Below, one piece after another: positions 1 to 6,972 of a stretch of 38,075 bases of DNA. The position numbers were made by a program, and so were the translations under genes. The notes under the pieces were generated by a model. It saw only the letters and a program-made list of their open reading frames with translations, had not been told where the DNA came from and searched no databases. The DNA comes from Candidatus Komeilibacteria bacterium S5_K13 (GTDB lineage: Bacteria > Patescibacteriota > Patescibacteriia > UBA1558 > S5-K13), in the NCBI GenBank assembly GCA_019248485.1, contig JAEHGL010000007.1, positions 1 through 38,075 on the forward strand. Direction: 5' to 3'. Numbering within the stretch: position 1 is the first letter of the stretch; each line of letters opens with the position of its first letter.

Positions 1-3
1 TAC

Positions 4-68
4 ATACCTGTATTGGTTAGCTAATATTAGTAAAGTTTTACTAGCATATACCATTACAGGTATTTTTG
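4..68 (+). terminator. Long hairpin followed by T-run at left edge
   Basis: ATACCTGTA at 4-12 pairs exactly with TACAGGTAT at 55-63 and is followed by TTTTTG. The loop holds further pairing (GCTA/TAGC and AGTAAA/TTTACT). It would end a plus-strand transcript entering from outside the window. The upstream gene is not visible, so the role is inferred from structure only. Confidence 0.45.
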
Positions 69-109
69 TTAGTCTATTTGCACTTCAGATTAGAATTCAC
101 CTGTAGCTA

Positions 110-138
110 TTGACATAGACGCAGAAAGATATTATACT
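110..138 (+). promoter_or_regulatory. Sigma70-type promoter of the 74-aa ORFan
   Basis: TTGACA at 110-115, a 17-nt spacer, and TATACT at 133-138. The expected transcript start is near 145, about 27 nt before the ATG, and the leader contains AAGGAGG. Confidence 0.8.
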
Positions 139-171
139 AAAAAGTCAGTAAAAACTAATAAGGAGGATACG

Positions 172-396
172 ATGGCAATGACAAGAAAAGAACATCTTGA
201 GTGGTGTAAAGAACGTGCTTTAGAATACGTAAAGAACGGAGATCTTAAGAATGCGTGGACTTCAATGGTTTCAGATTTGAGTAAACATCCAGAAACTATG
301 GAACATCCAGCAATTGAACTAGGAACGATGCTTATTATATCTGGAGATCTCAATACACCAGGCTCAATGAGCGAATTCATTAATGGATTCAATTGA
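172..396 (+). CDS. Small conserved hypothetical protein, 74 aa
   Basis: A small, probably cytoplasmic protein with no signal peptide or membrane segment. The start is well supported: AAGGAGG lies 6 nt upstream of ATG and a TTGACA/TATACT promoter precedes it. The sequence is mainly helical, with motif-like blocks REHLEWCKERALEYV near the N-terminus, SMVSDLSKHPE in the middle, and a C-terminal EFINGFN. From memory it resembles short proteins of phages and actinobacteria with a similar EHL..AK.RAL start and FI.GFN end; that resemblance is unverified and no function is known. It is a single-gene unit with its own promoter and terminator, one of seven such cassettes in this window. Confidence 0.8.
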   Translation: MAMTRKEHLEWCKERALEYVKNGDLKNAWTSMVSDLSKHPETMEHPAIELGTMLIISGDLNTPGSMSEFINGFN

Positions 397-418
397 TAAC
401 CTACGTAAAACATTATTT

Positions 419-448
419 AGTGACAACAACCATGTTGTCACTTTTTTA
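419..448 (+). terminator. Intrinsic terminator after the 74-aa ORFan
   Basis: AGTGACAACA (419-428) pairs perfectly with TGTTGTCACT (433-442) over a 4-nt loop and is followed by T6. It lies 22 nt after the stop codon. Confidence 0.9.
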
Positions 449-452
449 TTTA

Positions 453-487
453 ATAAAAAGAGACCAGTCTTTATAAAAAGCTGGTCT
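453..487 (-). terminator. Intrinsic terminator overlapping the P-loop kinase stop codon
   Basis: On the minus strand AGACCAG (487-481) pairs with CTGGTCT (467-461), with extra CTTT/AAAG pairing inside, followed by CTTTTTATT. The TAA stop at 471-473 lies inside the hairpin. Confidence 0.8.
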
Positions 488-1046
488 GTAAACTGAGAAT
501 ATGTTCAAACTTTGTGACAAGTGGATCAATTCTAATTACTTTATCGAATCCATCAGAATCAATTTCTAATGCGAGTTCGTGAAATAATTCATGATCCCTC
601 CTGGGTGCATCATTATCATAAAATGCAAGTTCTGGATCTCGCTCGATTGTCATGTCTGAGGACTTAGCAATCCCGGGTTTTTTCCAGAACCATTCACTTA
701 CAAGATCAACAGACGTTACAAAGTACCACGCCTTAACACAATCAACTTCAAGATCCCTTAACTTACGAATCATACGAACTCTTTCTTGACTATACCCTGT
801 CCATGCATCAAGGATAAGTGTCAACTCATACGAAGAACCAATTGTATTTTCTATAATTTCCCACAATTTCTCTTCAGCGTATAAATGATATCCTGTATAT
901 GGATCAAGTGAGGTGTTCCCAAAAAGCTTAATAAGCAATTCATCTCTACTTATATAAATAATACTTGGGTCAAGCTCAATAGCTTTTTTACAAAAATAGG
1001 ACTTTCCAGAGCCCCTAGGCCCAACCGTCAAAATAACTTCTTTCAC
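471..1046 (-). CDS. P-loop kinase-like NTPase (AAA_33 / polynucleotide kinase-like)
   Basis: A 191-aa single-domain protein. Walker A is GPRGSGKS at residues 9-16. SRDELL at about 33-38 matches the substrate-binding DE element of T4 polynucleotide kinase-like and zeta-toxin-like kinases. LTLILDAW at about 76-83 is a probable Walker B-like strand. It probably phosphorylates a nucleic acid or small molecule; the substrate cannot be told. The start is GTG, supported by AAGGAGG 4 nt upstream; no ATG fits as well. A promoter lies at 1071-1099 and the terminator hairpin contains the stop codon, so it is a self-contained unit. Phage-type kinases are similar, so horizontal origin is possible but unproven. 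Confidence 0.8.
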   Translation of the reverse strand: MKEVILTVGPRGSGKSYFCKKAIELDPSIIYISRDELLIKLFGNTSLDPYTGYHLYAEEKLWEIIENTIGSSYELTLILDAWTGYSQERVRMIRKLRDLEVDCVKAWYFVTSVDLVSEWFWKKPGIAKSSDMTIERDPELAFYDNDAPRRDHELFHELALEIDSDGFDKVIRIDPLVTKFEHILSLQTSFL

Positions 1047-1070
1047 AAATCCTCCTTATATTAATAAAGT

Positions 1071-1099
1071 ATATTAAAGCATATTCAAAAATTTGTCAA
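1071..1099 (-). promoter_or_regulatory. Promoter of the P-loop kinase gene
   Basis: Minus strand TTGACA (1099-1094), 17-nt spacer, TAATAT (1076-1071). The predicted leader is about 20 nt and contains AAGGAGG. Confidence 0.75.
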
Positions 1100-1192
1100 A
1101 ACAAAAAATACTCGTTTTAATGAGTATTCCTAACGCAAAAAAATATAATTTAAACCACATAGCATAGTAATGTCATAAGAATTATTATACTT

Positions 1193-1696
1193 TTAATAAT
1201 TATTATCTAAATATTTTTGAATATACTTTATATCAATTTGTTGATGGTCTCCACCTAATTCCTTTTTGTATTTAATCAAATCGCGAGGATCCATAATTGA
1301 AACCTTAAGCTCATTAATATTAGTAATAATACCGCCATATAAACGAATATCTTTGACATTAATCCACTCTGTTTGATTTAAATTAGTCATTTTCAGGGTA
1401 TCAACATCAGTCATATCTATATCCTGCCCTTTATAATTCACTGATAGTGTATTGCAATCCCATTTTTCATTTAAATAATGTTTTGGTCCATCTGTAATAT
1501 ACTCTTTTACCTCTGGAACGATTATATCAAAATATTTACCTGAAAGAGATATATCTATATCATTCACTTCTCGAGGAGATCCATAAATTTTAGCAGCAAA
1601 TCCACCACCAATTTTATATGGAATATTGTTTCTGTCTAAAATATCTGTTATCCAACGAAGGCCATCTAAGACTTTATTACTTAAAATATATTGCAT
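1193..1696 (-). CDS. Nucleotidyltransferase-fold protein (MNT/LinA-like)
   Basis: A 167-aa cytoplasmic protein. The N-terminal half holds the nucleotidyltransferase signature: GGGFAAKIYGSPREVNDIDI at about 30-49, a GG...YG.R...DID motif whose two aspartates bind metal. DIDMTD at about 92-97 supplies a third acidic position. Relatives include lincosamide nucleotidyltransferases and antitoxin-type transferases. The substrate is unknown. No HEPN partner or toxin lies beside it, so a toxin-antitoxin role is not supported. Unlike the neighbouring kinase it has no SD. It ends in a Tyr-rich tail. Confidence 0.75.
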   Translation of the reverse strand: MQYILSNKVLDGLRWITDILDRNNIPYKIGGGFAAKIYGSPREVNDIDISLSGKYFDIIVPEVKEYITDGPKHYLNEKWDCNTLSVNYKGQDIDMTDVDTLKMTNLNQTEWINVKDIRLYGGIITNINELKVSIMDPRDLIKYKKELGGDHQQIDIKYIQKYLDNNY

Positions 1697-1743
1697 AAAT
1701 ATTTAATTAGTTTTCAAATATACCATAAAATAAGTTTGGCGGT

Positions 1744-1786
1744 GGGGCAGAGCCCCGCACAATTTCACTCCGTTCAATTTGCGGGG
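1744..1786. repeat. Palindromic GC-rich intergenic element with two alternative hairpins
   Basis: GGGGCAGAGCCCC (1744-1756) is a perfect hairpin with loop AGA. CCCCGC (1753-1758) can instead pair with GCGGGG (1781-1786). The two hairpins share bases and exclude each other. It lies downstream of tRNA-Ser on the minus strand. The CAGAG core also occurs in the other palindromes of this window. Confidence 0.55.
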
Positions 1787-1845
1787 TAAAATTCGAACTT
1801 AAATTAATTCATTAATTAATAATTACACTAAGTCCAAAAAACCTG

Positions 1846-1933
1846 TGGCGGAGACGAAAGGATTCGAACCTTTGATCCCTTGCGGGATAGTGCTTTTCGA
1901 GAGCACCCTATTCAACCACTCTAGCACGTCTCC
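1846..1933 (-). tRNA. tRNA-Ser, anticodon CGA
   Basis: Class II tRNA of 88 nt including an encoded 3' CCA. Acceptor arms GGAGACG/CGTCTCC pair perfectly. The anticodon loop is CTCGAAA with anticodon CGA (reads UCG), on a GTGCT/AGCAC stem. The long variable arm ATCCC-GCAA-GGGAT is typical of Ser. The T arm contains GGTTCGAATCC. A T6 run follows 6 nt after CCA, without a dedicated hairpin. Confidence 0.96.
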
Positions 1934-1994
1934 ATATAAACACATTATTATTAACCTATTATACAATCATATTTATTCTATATTCTATTTAAGT

Positions 1995-2023
1995 TTTTGT
2001 AAAATAAAAAAATATGCTATAAT
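1995..2023 (+). promoter_or_regulatory. Extended -10 promoter for the structured RNA
   Basis: TATAAT at 2018-2023 preceded by TGC (extended -10), with a weak -35 (TTTTGT at 1995-2000, 17-nt spacing). The predicted start is near 2030. Confidence 0.65.
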
Positions 2024-2029
2024 AAACAT

Positions 2030-2230
2030 ATCTACTAGTGAATATATTTCCCTTAGGCCACAACTTCGATAATCAAGTTGTATTCCGCGGAAAACCCCCC
2101 GCAAAAAACAGTGCTCAACCCGAAGCAATAATACCCTTGCTTCACTACTACCGAACACAACCCCACTCCTGCTCATTCACTACCAAGTCCAATGAGGGAT
2201 CAGAAATCTTCTGACCCCTCTCTTTTTTTT
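2030..2230 (+). ncRNA. Candidate structured noncoding RNA of unknown class, about 200 nt
   Basis: It is bounded by an extended -10 promoter and an intrinsic terminator. A long-range closing stem TAGTGAAT (2036-2043) / ATTCACTA (2175-2182) encloses three hairpins. These are ACAACTT/AAGTTGT (2060-2066, 2075-2081, 8-nt loop), GCGG/CCGC near 2087-2102, and GAAGCAA/TTGCTTC (2122-2128, 2137-2143, 8-nt loop). An alternative CTCATT/AATGAG pairing overlaps the closing stem. Single-stranded parts are C-rich and G-poor (AACCC, TACCC, CCCCACTCC), unlike the surrounding DNA. There is no plausible plus-strand ORF. I see no SRP, RNase P, tmRNA or convincing 6S signatures. Confidence 0.65.
2194..2230 (+). 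terminator. Intrinsic terminator of the structured RNA
   Basis: GAGGGATCAGAA (2194-2205) pairs with TTCTGACCCCTC (2209-2220) with one mismatch, followed by TCTTTTTTTT. No convergent gene needs it: corA on the minus strand ends at 2334. Confidence 0.85.
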
Positions 2231-2333
2231 ATCAAAAAATCCGGTTCCAAAACCCGACCTTATCCTCCTCATCCCTTACTACTAATTTCCTAACCCTCCT
2301 AATCGAGTCGTATGACTCGACTAACCCTACTAG

Positions 2334-3266
2334 TCAAATCCACTTATTCCTAACAAAAATATAAAATGCCCCCGTTGATATGAGAAGAGTTATAAATATT
2401 ACATAAACAAATGCCATTGGATTAGATGCAAATGGAATTCCAACATTCATACCAAAAAAAGATGATATTGTCGTAGGAATTGTCATAATGATTGTAAAAG
2501 CCGTAAGAAATTGGATCGTCTTGTTTAATCTATTTGTAAAAACTATTTGGTGAGATTCGCGCAAACTCTGAATACTTTTTATATTTACATTACAAACATC
2601 AACACACTGTTTCATTGTAATTGAAACATCTTGAAATAAATCAGAATCGTCTTCGTAGAGAGGAATATAAGAACCATTTGAAAGCGCGTCCAATACATTT
2701 TTCATAGGAACGAGGGCAGAAATATATTGATTTAATATTTCTTCATTTTCTACTAATTTTGAAATATCAGAATCTTTTATATTCTTCAAATTTGTTTTCT
2801 GAGATAAAACCGTATTTCTAACACTTTTAATTTCTTTGTTAAATCTCTGAGAAATATTTAATAATATATAAATGAGCAATTTACTTCTTTGAGTTGTTGA
2901 GTATCCTATGCTTTTTTTAAAAATACTTGATATTGTCCTACTTTTTGTAATCGACGATGTAATAAAATATTTATCGTTTATAATAATAGTAAGTGGATGA
3001 GTATGTAAAAGATCTTCTTCTTTATCGCTTTTTCTTGGACTTCTAATAAATATTATTGTGTTATTGCCCTCTTGTCTTTCAATACGAGGAAGCTCGTGAG
3101 GATCAAGACAATCCTCTAAATCTTGCTTATTGAGTCCAGTTATTTTTGCAACAAAATCCAAATCTTTTTCTTCAGCGTCTTCTATATTTATCCACGCACC
3201 ATCTCTTACCTCACTAATTTTTTTAAAGCCTTTGCTTTTTGCTGGTTTGAAGTAAATATTTATCAT
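2334..3266 (-). CDS. corA: CorA-type Mg2+/divalent cation transporter
   Basis: 310 aa, close to the usual CorA length. A large N-terminal cytoplasmic domain is followed by a long helix rich in charged residues (about 150-240) and two C-terminal membrane segments (about 245-268 and 280-302). The first ends in the selectivity motif, here FFGMNVGIP at about 265-273, matching the GMN signature of the family. It should form a pentameric inner-membrane channel for Mg2+ or Co2+. The ATG lies 4 nt after the stop of the upstream NBR1-Ig gene, so the two are co-transcribed. There is no SD, which suggests translational coupling. Confidence 0.92.
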   Translation of the reverse strand: MINIYFKPAKSKGFKKISEVRDGAWINIEDAEEKDLDFVAKITGLNKQDLEDCLDPHELPRIERQEGNNTIIFIRSPRKSDKEEDLLHTHPLTIIINDKYFITSSITKSRTISSIFKKSIGYSTTQRSKLLIYILLNISQRFNKEIKSVRNTVLSQKTNLKNIKDSDISKLVENEEILNQYISALVPMKNVLDALSNGSYIPLYEDDSDLFQDVSITMKQCVDVCNVNIKSIQSLRESHQIVFTNRLNKTIQFLTAFTIIMTIPTTISSFFGMNVGIPFASNPMAFVYVIFITLLISTGAFYIFVRNKWI

Positions 3267-3270
3267 AATT

Positions 3271-5508
3271 TTATTGAACGTTTATAGAAAACTGTCTTGA
3301 TAATTGTTTATCTATCAGAACCTCTTCATACTTAGATCCATATTCCAGTTGAAAATATATTGGATATTGTTTTTTTGTGGTAGGTGCTTTCAATTTAAAT
3401 GTAAATGTATACTGTTCTCCTGGTTTTACTACGCCACCAACCTTACTTATTGCCATAGGAGAAATCCAACTATTGTCAAAAAAATAACTTCCTGAAAAAG
3501 GTGCTATACTCTTATACGATCTAAGCACATAATTATTATCCCAATTTATTGTTCCTGTATTTTTTAAAATAATGGCAACCTCTTTTATCTGTGACGAATT
3601 CATGCTACTTGGAATACTTGCAGCAACAAGTTCTGCAGATTTCATAGAATTGATTGTCGTTTGTACATTTTCTTTTGGAGCAATAGTAGCTTTGCTTACC
3701 TCAATAATAAATCTCTTAGAAAAAGTATCGTCAATTATTATTTCTTCATACTTTTTTCCCCATTCTAATTGTAAATATAAATTATATTTTCCTAATTTTG
3801 TAGGGGCTTTTAGTTTAAATGTAAACGTATATTCTCCTTCTGAATTTACAGTTCCGTTTATTTTATCTGCCACATAAATACTTTCCCAACTAGAGTCTCT
3901 AAAAATACTCCTGTAAAATGGATTTACCTTGTCATATGCTCTTAAAATCAAATTTTTATCCCAATTTTGACTTCCAACATTTTTTACTTTAAATGTTATT
4001 GTTTTTACTTCTCCTGGTTTCATTGATTGAGGAATATCATTACTAATTGTTTGTGCACCAAATTTCACAGAAACAGAAACATTTCCATCATAATCACCCG
4101 AAGAAAACTTGTTTAACTGTTTCGTTGTTATTTGTTTGTATAATGACAAAGAATACTTTCTATGACCAACTGTTTTTGGTGTATCTGAAAACACAAAAGT
4201 AGCCGTTCCACCAGGAATAACTATGGAATTATTCATAGACGCATAATGTTCTTTATTATCTAAATCTATCCACTTTAATTTTGTATCATTTTTAGTCCAA
4301 GAAGATGTCCCCGTGTTTTTATATTTTATTGTAAAAGTATGTTTTTTTAATAATTCCAAACTCGAATCCACCCCGCTTACATATTCCCCTTCATATCTAA
4401 ACTTTCTTGTGACTGTAAAATCTGTATTACCATCTGCAAACCAACCTTTATTCCCCAAAACAAGCATATAATTAAACGATTCTTTTTTGTTATAATTTGG
4501 TTCAATTGGTATCGTAATTCTAAGCACCTCTCCCGGTCTTACGCTAGTCTTCTGAGAATATACTTTTATATTTTTTGCTATATCTGGCGTTATTGCAAAA
4601 ACGCTTGCCTGACTTATCATTGGAATATTTGATTTATAATCTGAATTAAGTATATACAAGTTTTTCAAATCTCCATTATTCCAGGTTTCTGTTCCAATAT
4701 TTAGATATTCTGCCCAAAAATATCCCGTCTCGCCCTCATTTACAACTATATTTTTATCTGCTGAATTTACAAGCTGAGCCATATAACCAGTATAAATACT
4801 TGCATTTGCATCACGAGATGAAGAAAGTGGATCACCAAAATATCTTTGCCATATTAGCCAGAAAGTATAATTCCCATGAACATGTGGTGTATATGTATAT
4901 AGATTTGCAGTTGCCTGAGTTTCAAAAATAATCTGTCCTCCATCTATTGTATATGACCTACCAGCTTTTTTTATAAAATCATAAATACTATTTTTATCAA
5001 AATAGAATCTCATTGCTCCTGCGGTATTATCCATTTGTTTTCCAAAACCTTTGTATTTTTGTATTTTAGGATCATCCATAGAACAAGAATCACAAACTGC
5101 ATATCCAGCTGCCCAATCAAGTCTTTTTTGAGTAGGACTTTGCATTTGAATAAGTCCTTGTTCTTTTTGTAGAGTTACAAGAATATATTTTGGATTTACC
5201 TGATAACGTTGCGCTGCTTCATATATAATTTCTGATGCTGTTTTCATAGCACCCTGATAGTCAGGACTTACATATGTTGCAAGATATGAATTCTTGCTTA
5301 CCAAAAAATTCTGAATTTGAGAAACATTCATTGAGTTGTAGTCAAACATCTGAAAATCAGAAATAATTCTTCCTTTTGCAAAATCGGGATCATATTCTTG
5401 AGAATCTGTTTTGTTTGCAAAAAAATATGTACCAACAATAAACATAAATATAGTACATATTGTAGTTTTTAACCCGATAGATAATTTTTTATTTGTATTT
5501 TTGTTCAT
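3271..5508 (-). CDS. Secreted/anchored protein: lysozyme-like N-domain plus four NBR1-type Ig repeats
   Basis: About 745 aa. A membrane segment (about 15-32 from the ATG at 5508) acts as signal or anchor. An N-terminal region (about 60-235) follows. It contains NPKYILVTLQKEQGLIQ, CDSCS, and ATANLYTYTPH, resembling the N-terminal domain of actinobacterial proteins often labelled hemagglutinin, with a lysozyme-like helical core. Four Ig-like units follow, each with an N.G...W core (NIGTETW, NTGTSSW, NVGSQNW, NTGTINW), as in the NBR1 FW domain. The last two units are near duplicates. The role is probably envelope binding or remodelling. An upstream ATG at 5544 adds MVFLRLLLINSY before the anchor and seems less likely. 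Confidence 0.75.
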   Translation of the reverse strand: MNKNTNKKLSIGLKTTICTIFMFIVGTYFFANKTDSQEYDPDFAKGRIISDFQMFDYNSMNVSQIQNFLVSKNSYLATYVSPDYQGAMKTASEIIYEAAQRYQVNPKYILVTLQKEQGLIQMQSPTQKRLDWAAGYAVCDSCSMDDPKIQKYKGFGKQMDNTAGAMRFYFDKNSIYDFIKKAGRSYTIDGGQIIFETQATANLYTYTPHVHGNYTFWLIWQRYFGDPLSSSRDANASIYTGYMAQLVNSADKNIVVNEGETGYFWAEYLNIGTETWNNGDLKNLYILNSDYKSNIPMISQASVFAITPDIAKNIKVYSQKTSVRPGEVLRITIPIEPNYNKKESFNYMLVLGNKGWFADGNTDFTVTRKFRYEGEYVSGVDSSLELLKKHTFTIKYKNTGTSSWTKNDTKLKWIDLDNKEHYASMNNSIVIPGGTATFVFSDTPKTVGHRKYSLSLYKQITTKQLNKFSSGDYDGNVSVSVKFGAQTISNDIPQSMKPGEVKTITFKVKNVGSQNWDKNLILRAYDKVNPFYRSIFRDSSWESIYVADKINGTVNSEGEYTFTFKLKAPTKLGKYNLYLQLEWGKKYEEIIIDDTFSKRFIIEVSKATIAPKENVQTTINSMKSAELVAASIPSSMNSSQIKEVAIILKNTGTINWDNNYVLRSYKSIAPFSGSYFFDNSWISPMAISKVGGVVKPGEQYTFTFKLKAPTTKKQYPIYFQLEYGSKYEEVLIDKQLSRQFSINVQ

Positions 5509-5658
5509 ATAAGAATTTATTAACAATAGTCTCAAAAAAACCAAAAGATTATATATTTATCTAATGGGTTTCATATTCTTATTATAGCAGACTTTAGCTT
5601 ATCAAAAAACCCTTCCCCACCCTTAGAAAAATTTCATCTGATTAAATATTATTATATT

Positions 5659-5694
5659 AAAAAACACGGCCTTTTTAATAAACCGTGTTTTATT
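5659..5694 (-). terminator. Terminator after the SIMPL gene (symmetrical)
   Basis: AAAACACGG (5661-5669) pairs with CCGTGTTTT (5683-5691). T-rich tracts flank it on both strands, so it can act in both directions. It lies 30 nt after the SIMPL stop codon. Confidence 0.8.
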
Positions 5695-5722
5695 TTGATA
5701 AATCTTTTCTACGGGTGGGAGG

Positions 5723-6592
5723 TTATTTAATTTTATAGCTCAAATTTGTCTCAACAAATACTTCATATGTTCCCGTTGGAATATTTGGAGTAACGTTTAC
5801 TCCTGCACCCATACCACCTTTTGCATAATCAGAATAAACCGTCTCTGAAACTGGGGAGATATAGTTTTCCCACATTCCAACTATCTTTCCTAATTTTACT
5901 CCAAGTGATTTTTCAATTTCTTTTGATTTTTCTTTTGCATTCAAAATCGCCCTGACCCTTGCTTCTTGCTTTAGATTGTCAATATTTGAATTATCAAAAA
6001 CAACTCCATTTATTTGATTTGCCCCCGCCTTTGTAGCCTCTGATATTACTTTTGATATCAAACTGTTGTTATTTTGAATATCTTTTACTTTTATTACAAT
6101 ACTTTCATTTGCATTATATCCACTAATTTTTGAAATTCCACTTACATAATCATAATTTGCATAAAGATTATAATTTTGAGTTTTTATATCCTCTCTTGCA
6201 ACTCCCAATTTTGTAACAGCTTCTATAATTTTATTAGTCTTATCGTTTAATTGATTTAGAGCATCTTCGGCTTTTGCTACCTTATCAATTTGCACTCCTA
6301 AAGTTATATTTGCAGTATCTGGTTCGTAAGCAATTCTTCCTTGTCCTACAACAGAGATTTGAAATTGATTTTGATTTACAATTCTATCTCTAAGTATTGA
6401 TACAATAACAATTGCACCAAGCACTATAATTGCAAGAAATAACAATGCAATTTTTACTTTTTTCTTACAACCACAATGACATCCACAATTGCAACTAGGG
6501 TCACAATTGCAATTATCTCCGCAATCACAATTTGAATCTATTTTTTTTGTTTCTTCTTCCATAGTATTAGTTTCATAGCCAGATAGCTTCAT
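5723..6592 (-). CDS. SIMPL (DUF541) domain protein with Cys-rich cytoplasmic tail
   Basis: 289 aa from the first ATG. A short N-terminal tail has nine Cys and one His in about 22 residues (roughly 22-42), followed by KKK and a membrane segment (about 47-66). A SIMPL/DUF541 domain (about 77-287) then lies outside the membrane. GQGRIAYEPDTANI and the GYNANESIVIKVKD block are typical of that family; E. coli YggE, linked to oxidative stress, is a member. The start at 6592 is doubtful: its first codons lie in an intergenic AGCTA-type repeat. ATG at 6562 (MEEETKK) is a more natural start. No SD is visible for either. The function is unknown; the Cys tail suggests metal binding. Confidence 0.8.
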   Translation of the reverse strand: MKLSGYETNTMEEETKKIDSNCDCGDNCNCDPSCNCGCHCGCKKKVKIALLFLAIIVLGAIVIVSILRDRIVNQNQFQISVVGQGRIAYEPDTANITLGVQIDKVAKAEDALNQLNDKTNKIIEAVTKLGVAREDIKTQNYNLYANYDYVSGISKISGYNANESIVIKVKDIQNNNSLISKVISEATKAGANQINGVVFDNSNIDNLKQEARVRAILNAKEKSKEIEKSLGVKLGKIVGMWENYISPVSETVYSDYAKGGMGAGVNVTPNIPTGTYEVFVETNLSYKIK

Positions 6593-6650
6593 GGCTTCGT
6601 AGCTATTGTTAATTATTAGCTGCTTATATAGCTATTATAGCAGAAAATAT

Positions 6651-6674
6651 GACACCCAGCACCTCAGAGGTGAT
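6651..6674. repeat. REP-like palindrome CACCTCAGAGGTG, remote copy
   Basis: GCACCTCAGAGGTGATA is a perfect 5-bp-stem hairpin with loop CAG. The same core occurs at 30058-30069, beside the REP transposase gene 23 kb away. Confidence 0.65.
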
Positions 6675-6910
6675 AGATTAATAATAGCTCATAAATATCC
6701 CTTATTTAAGCCAATATTTTGTAATTTACATATATTTTACTCTAAAAGTAGTGTAGTCATTTAAAAAAGCTACAAATCCAAGTAACTTTAATAAAGCACA
6801 AAATTCTAAATACTAAGCACGAAACAAATTCCAAAATCAAAATTTCAATTATTCAAATGGCTTTTAATTTATTATTTAGAATTTAAGTATTGTTTAGAAT
6901 TTAATATTTT

Positions 6911-6939
6911 CCGCCCAAGGCGGATCAGCCTCTGGCTGA
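6911..6939. repeat. Two-hairpin REP-like element, copy 1
   Basis: Two adjacent hairpins: CCGCC-CAA-GGCGG and then TCAGCC-TCT-GGCTGA. The element recurs at 25569-25597 with three changes out of 29, and as a diverged, reversed version at 13968-14013. Confidence 0.8.
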
Positions 6940-6972
6940 AGTATTTCTGGTTTATACAATCCTCAACTATTA

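Larger units (their letters stand above)
6593..6972. other. Intergenic region with REP-like palindromes, no gene seen
   Basis: It holds an AGCTA-type phased repeat (6600-6640), a CACCTCAGAGGTG palindrome (6660-6672), a two-hairpin REP element (6911-6939), and duplicated TTTAGAATTTAA phrases near 6875-6905. No ORF with a credible start is present on either strand. Confidence 0.6.

Noticed and set aside
1845-2072. Plus-strand 75-codon ORF opposite tRNA-Ser
   Set aside because: It is the antisense reading of the tRNA (ETKGFEPLIPC-type translation is a classic tRNA-Ser shadow) and has no SD or promoter.
1985-2176. Minus-strand 63-codon ORF
   Set aside because: It is the complement of the structured RNA, with no start signals, and lies opposite a promoter and terminator oriented the other way.
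2030-2230. SRP RNA or 6S RNA
   Set aside because: No GGAA-tetraloop/AGCAG S-domain motif. The fold is a multibranch with a short closing stem rather than the long rod with central bubble of 6S. 6S is not fully excluded without a covariance search.
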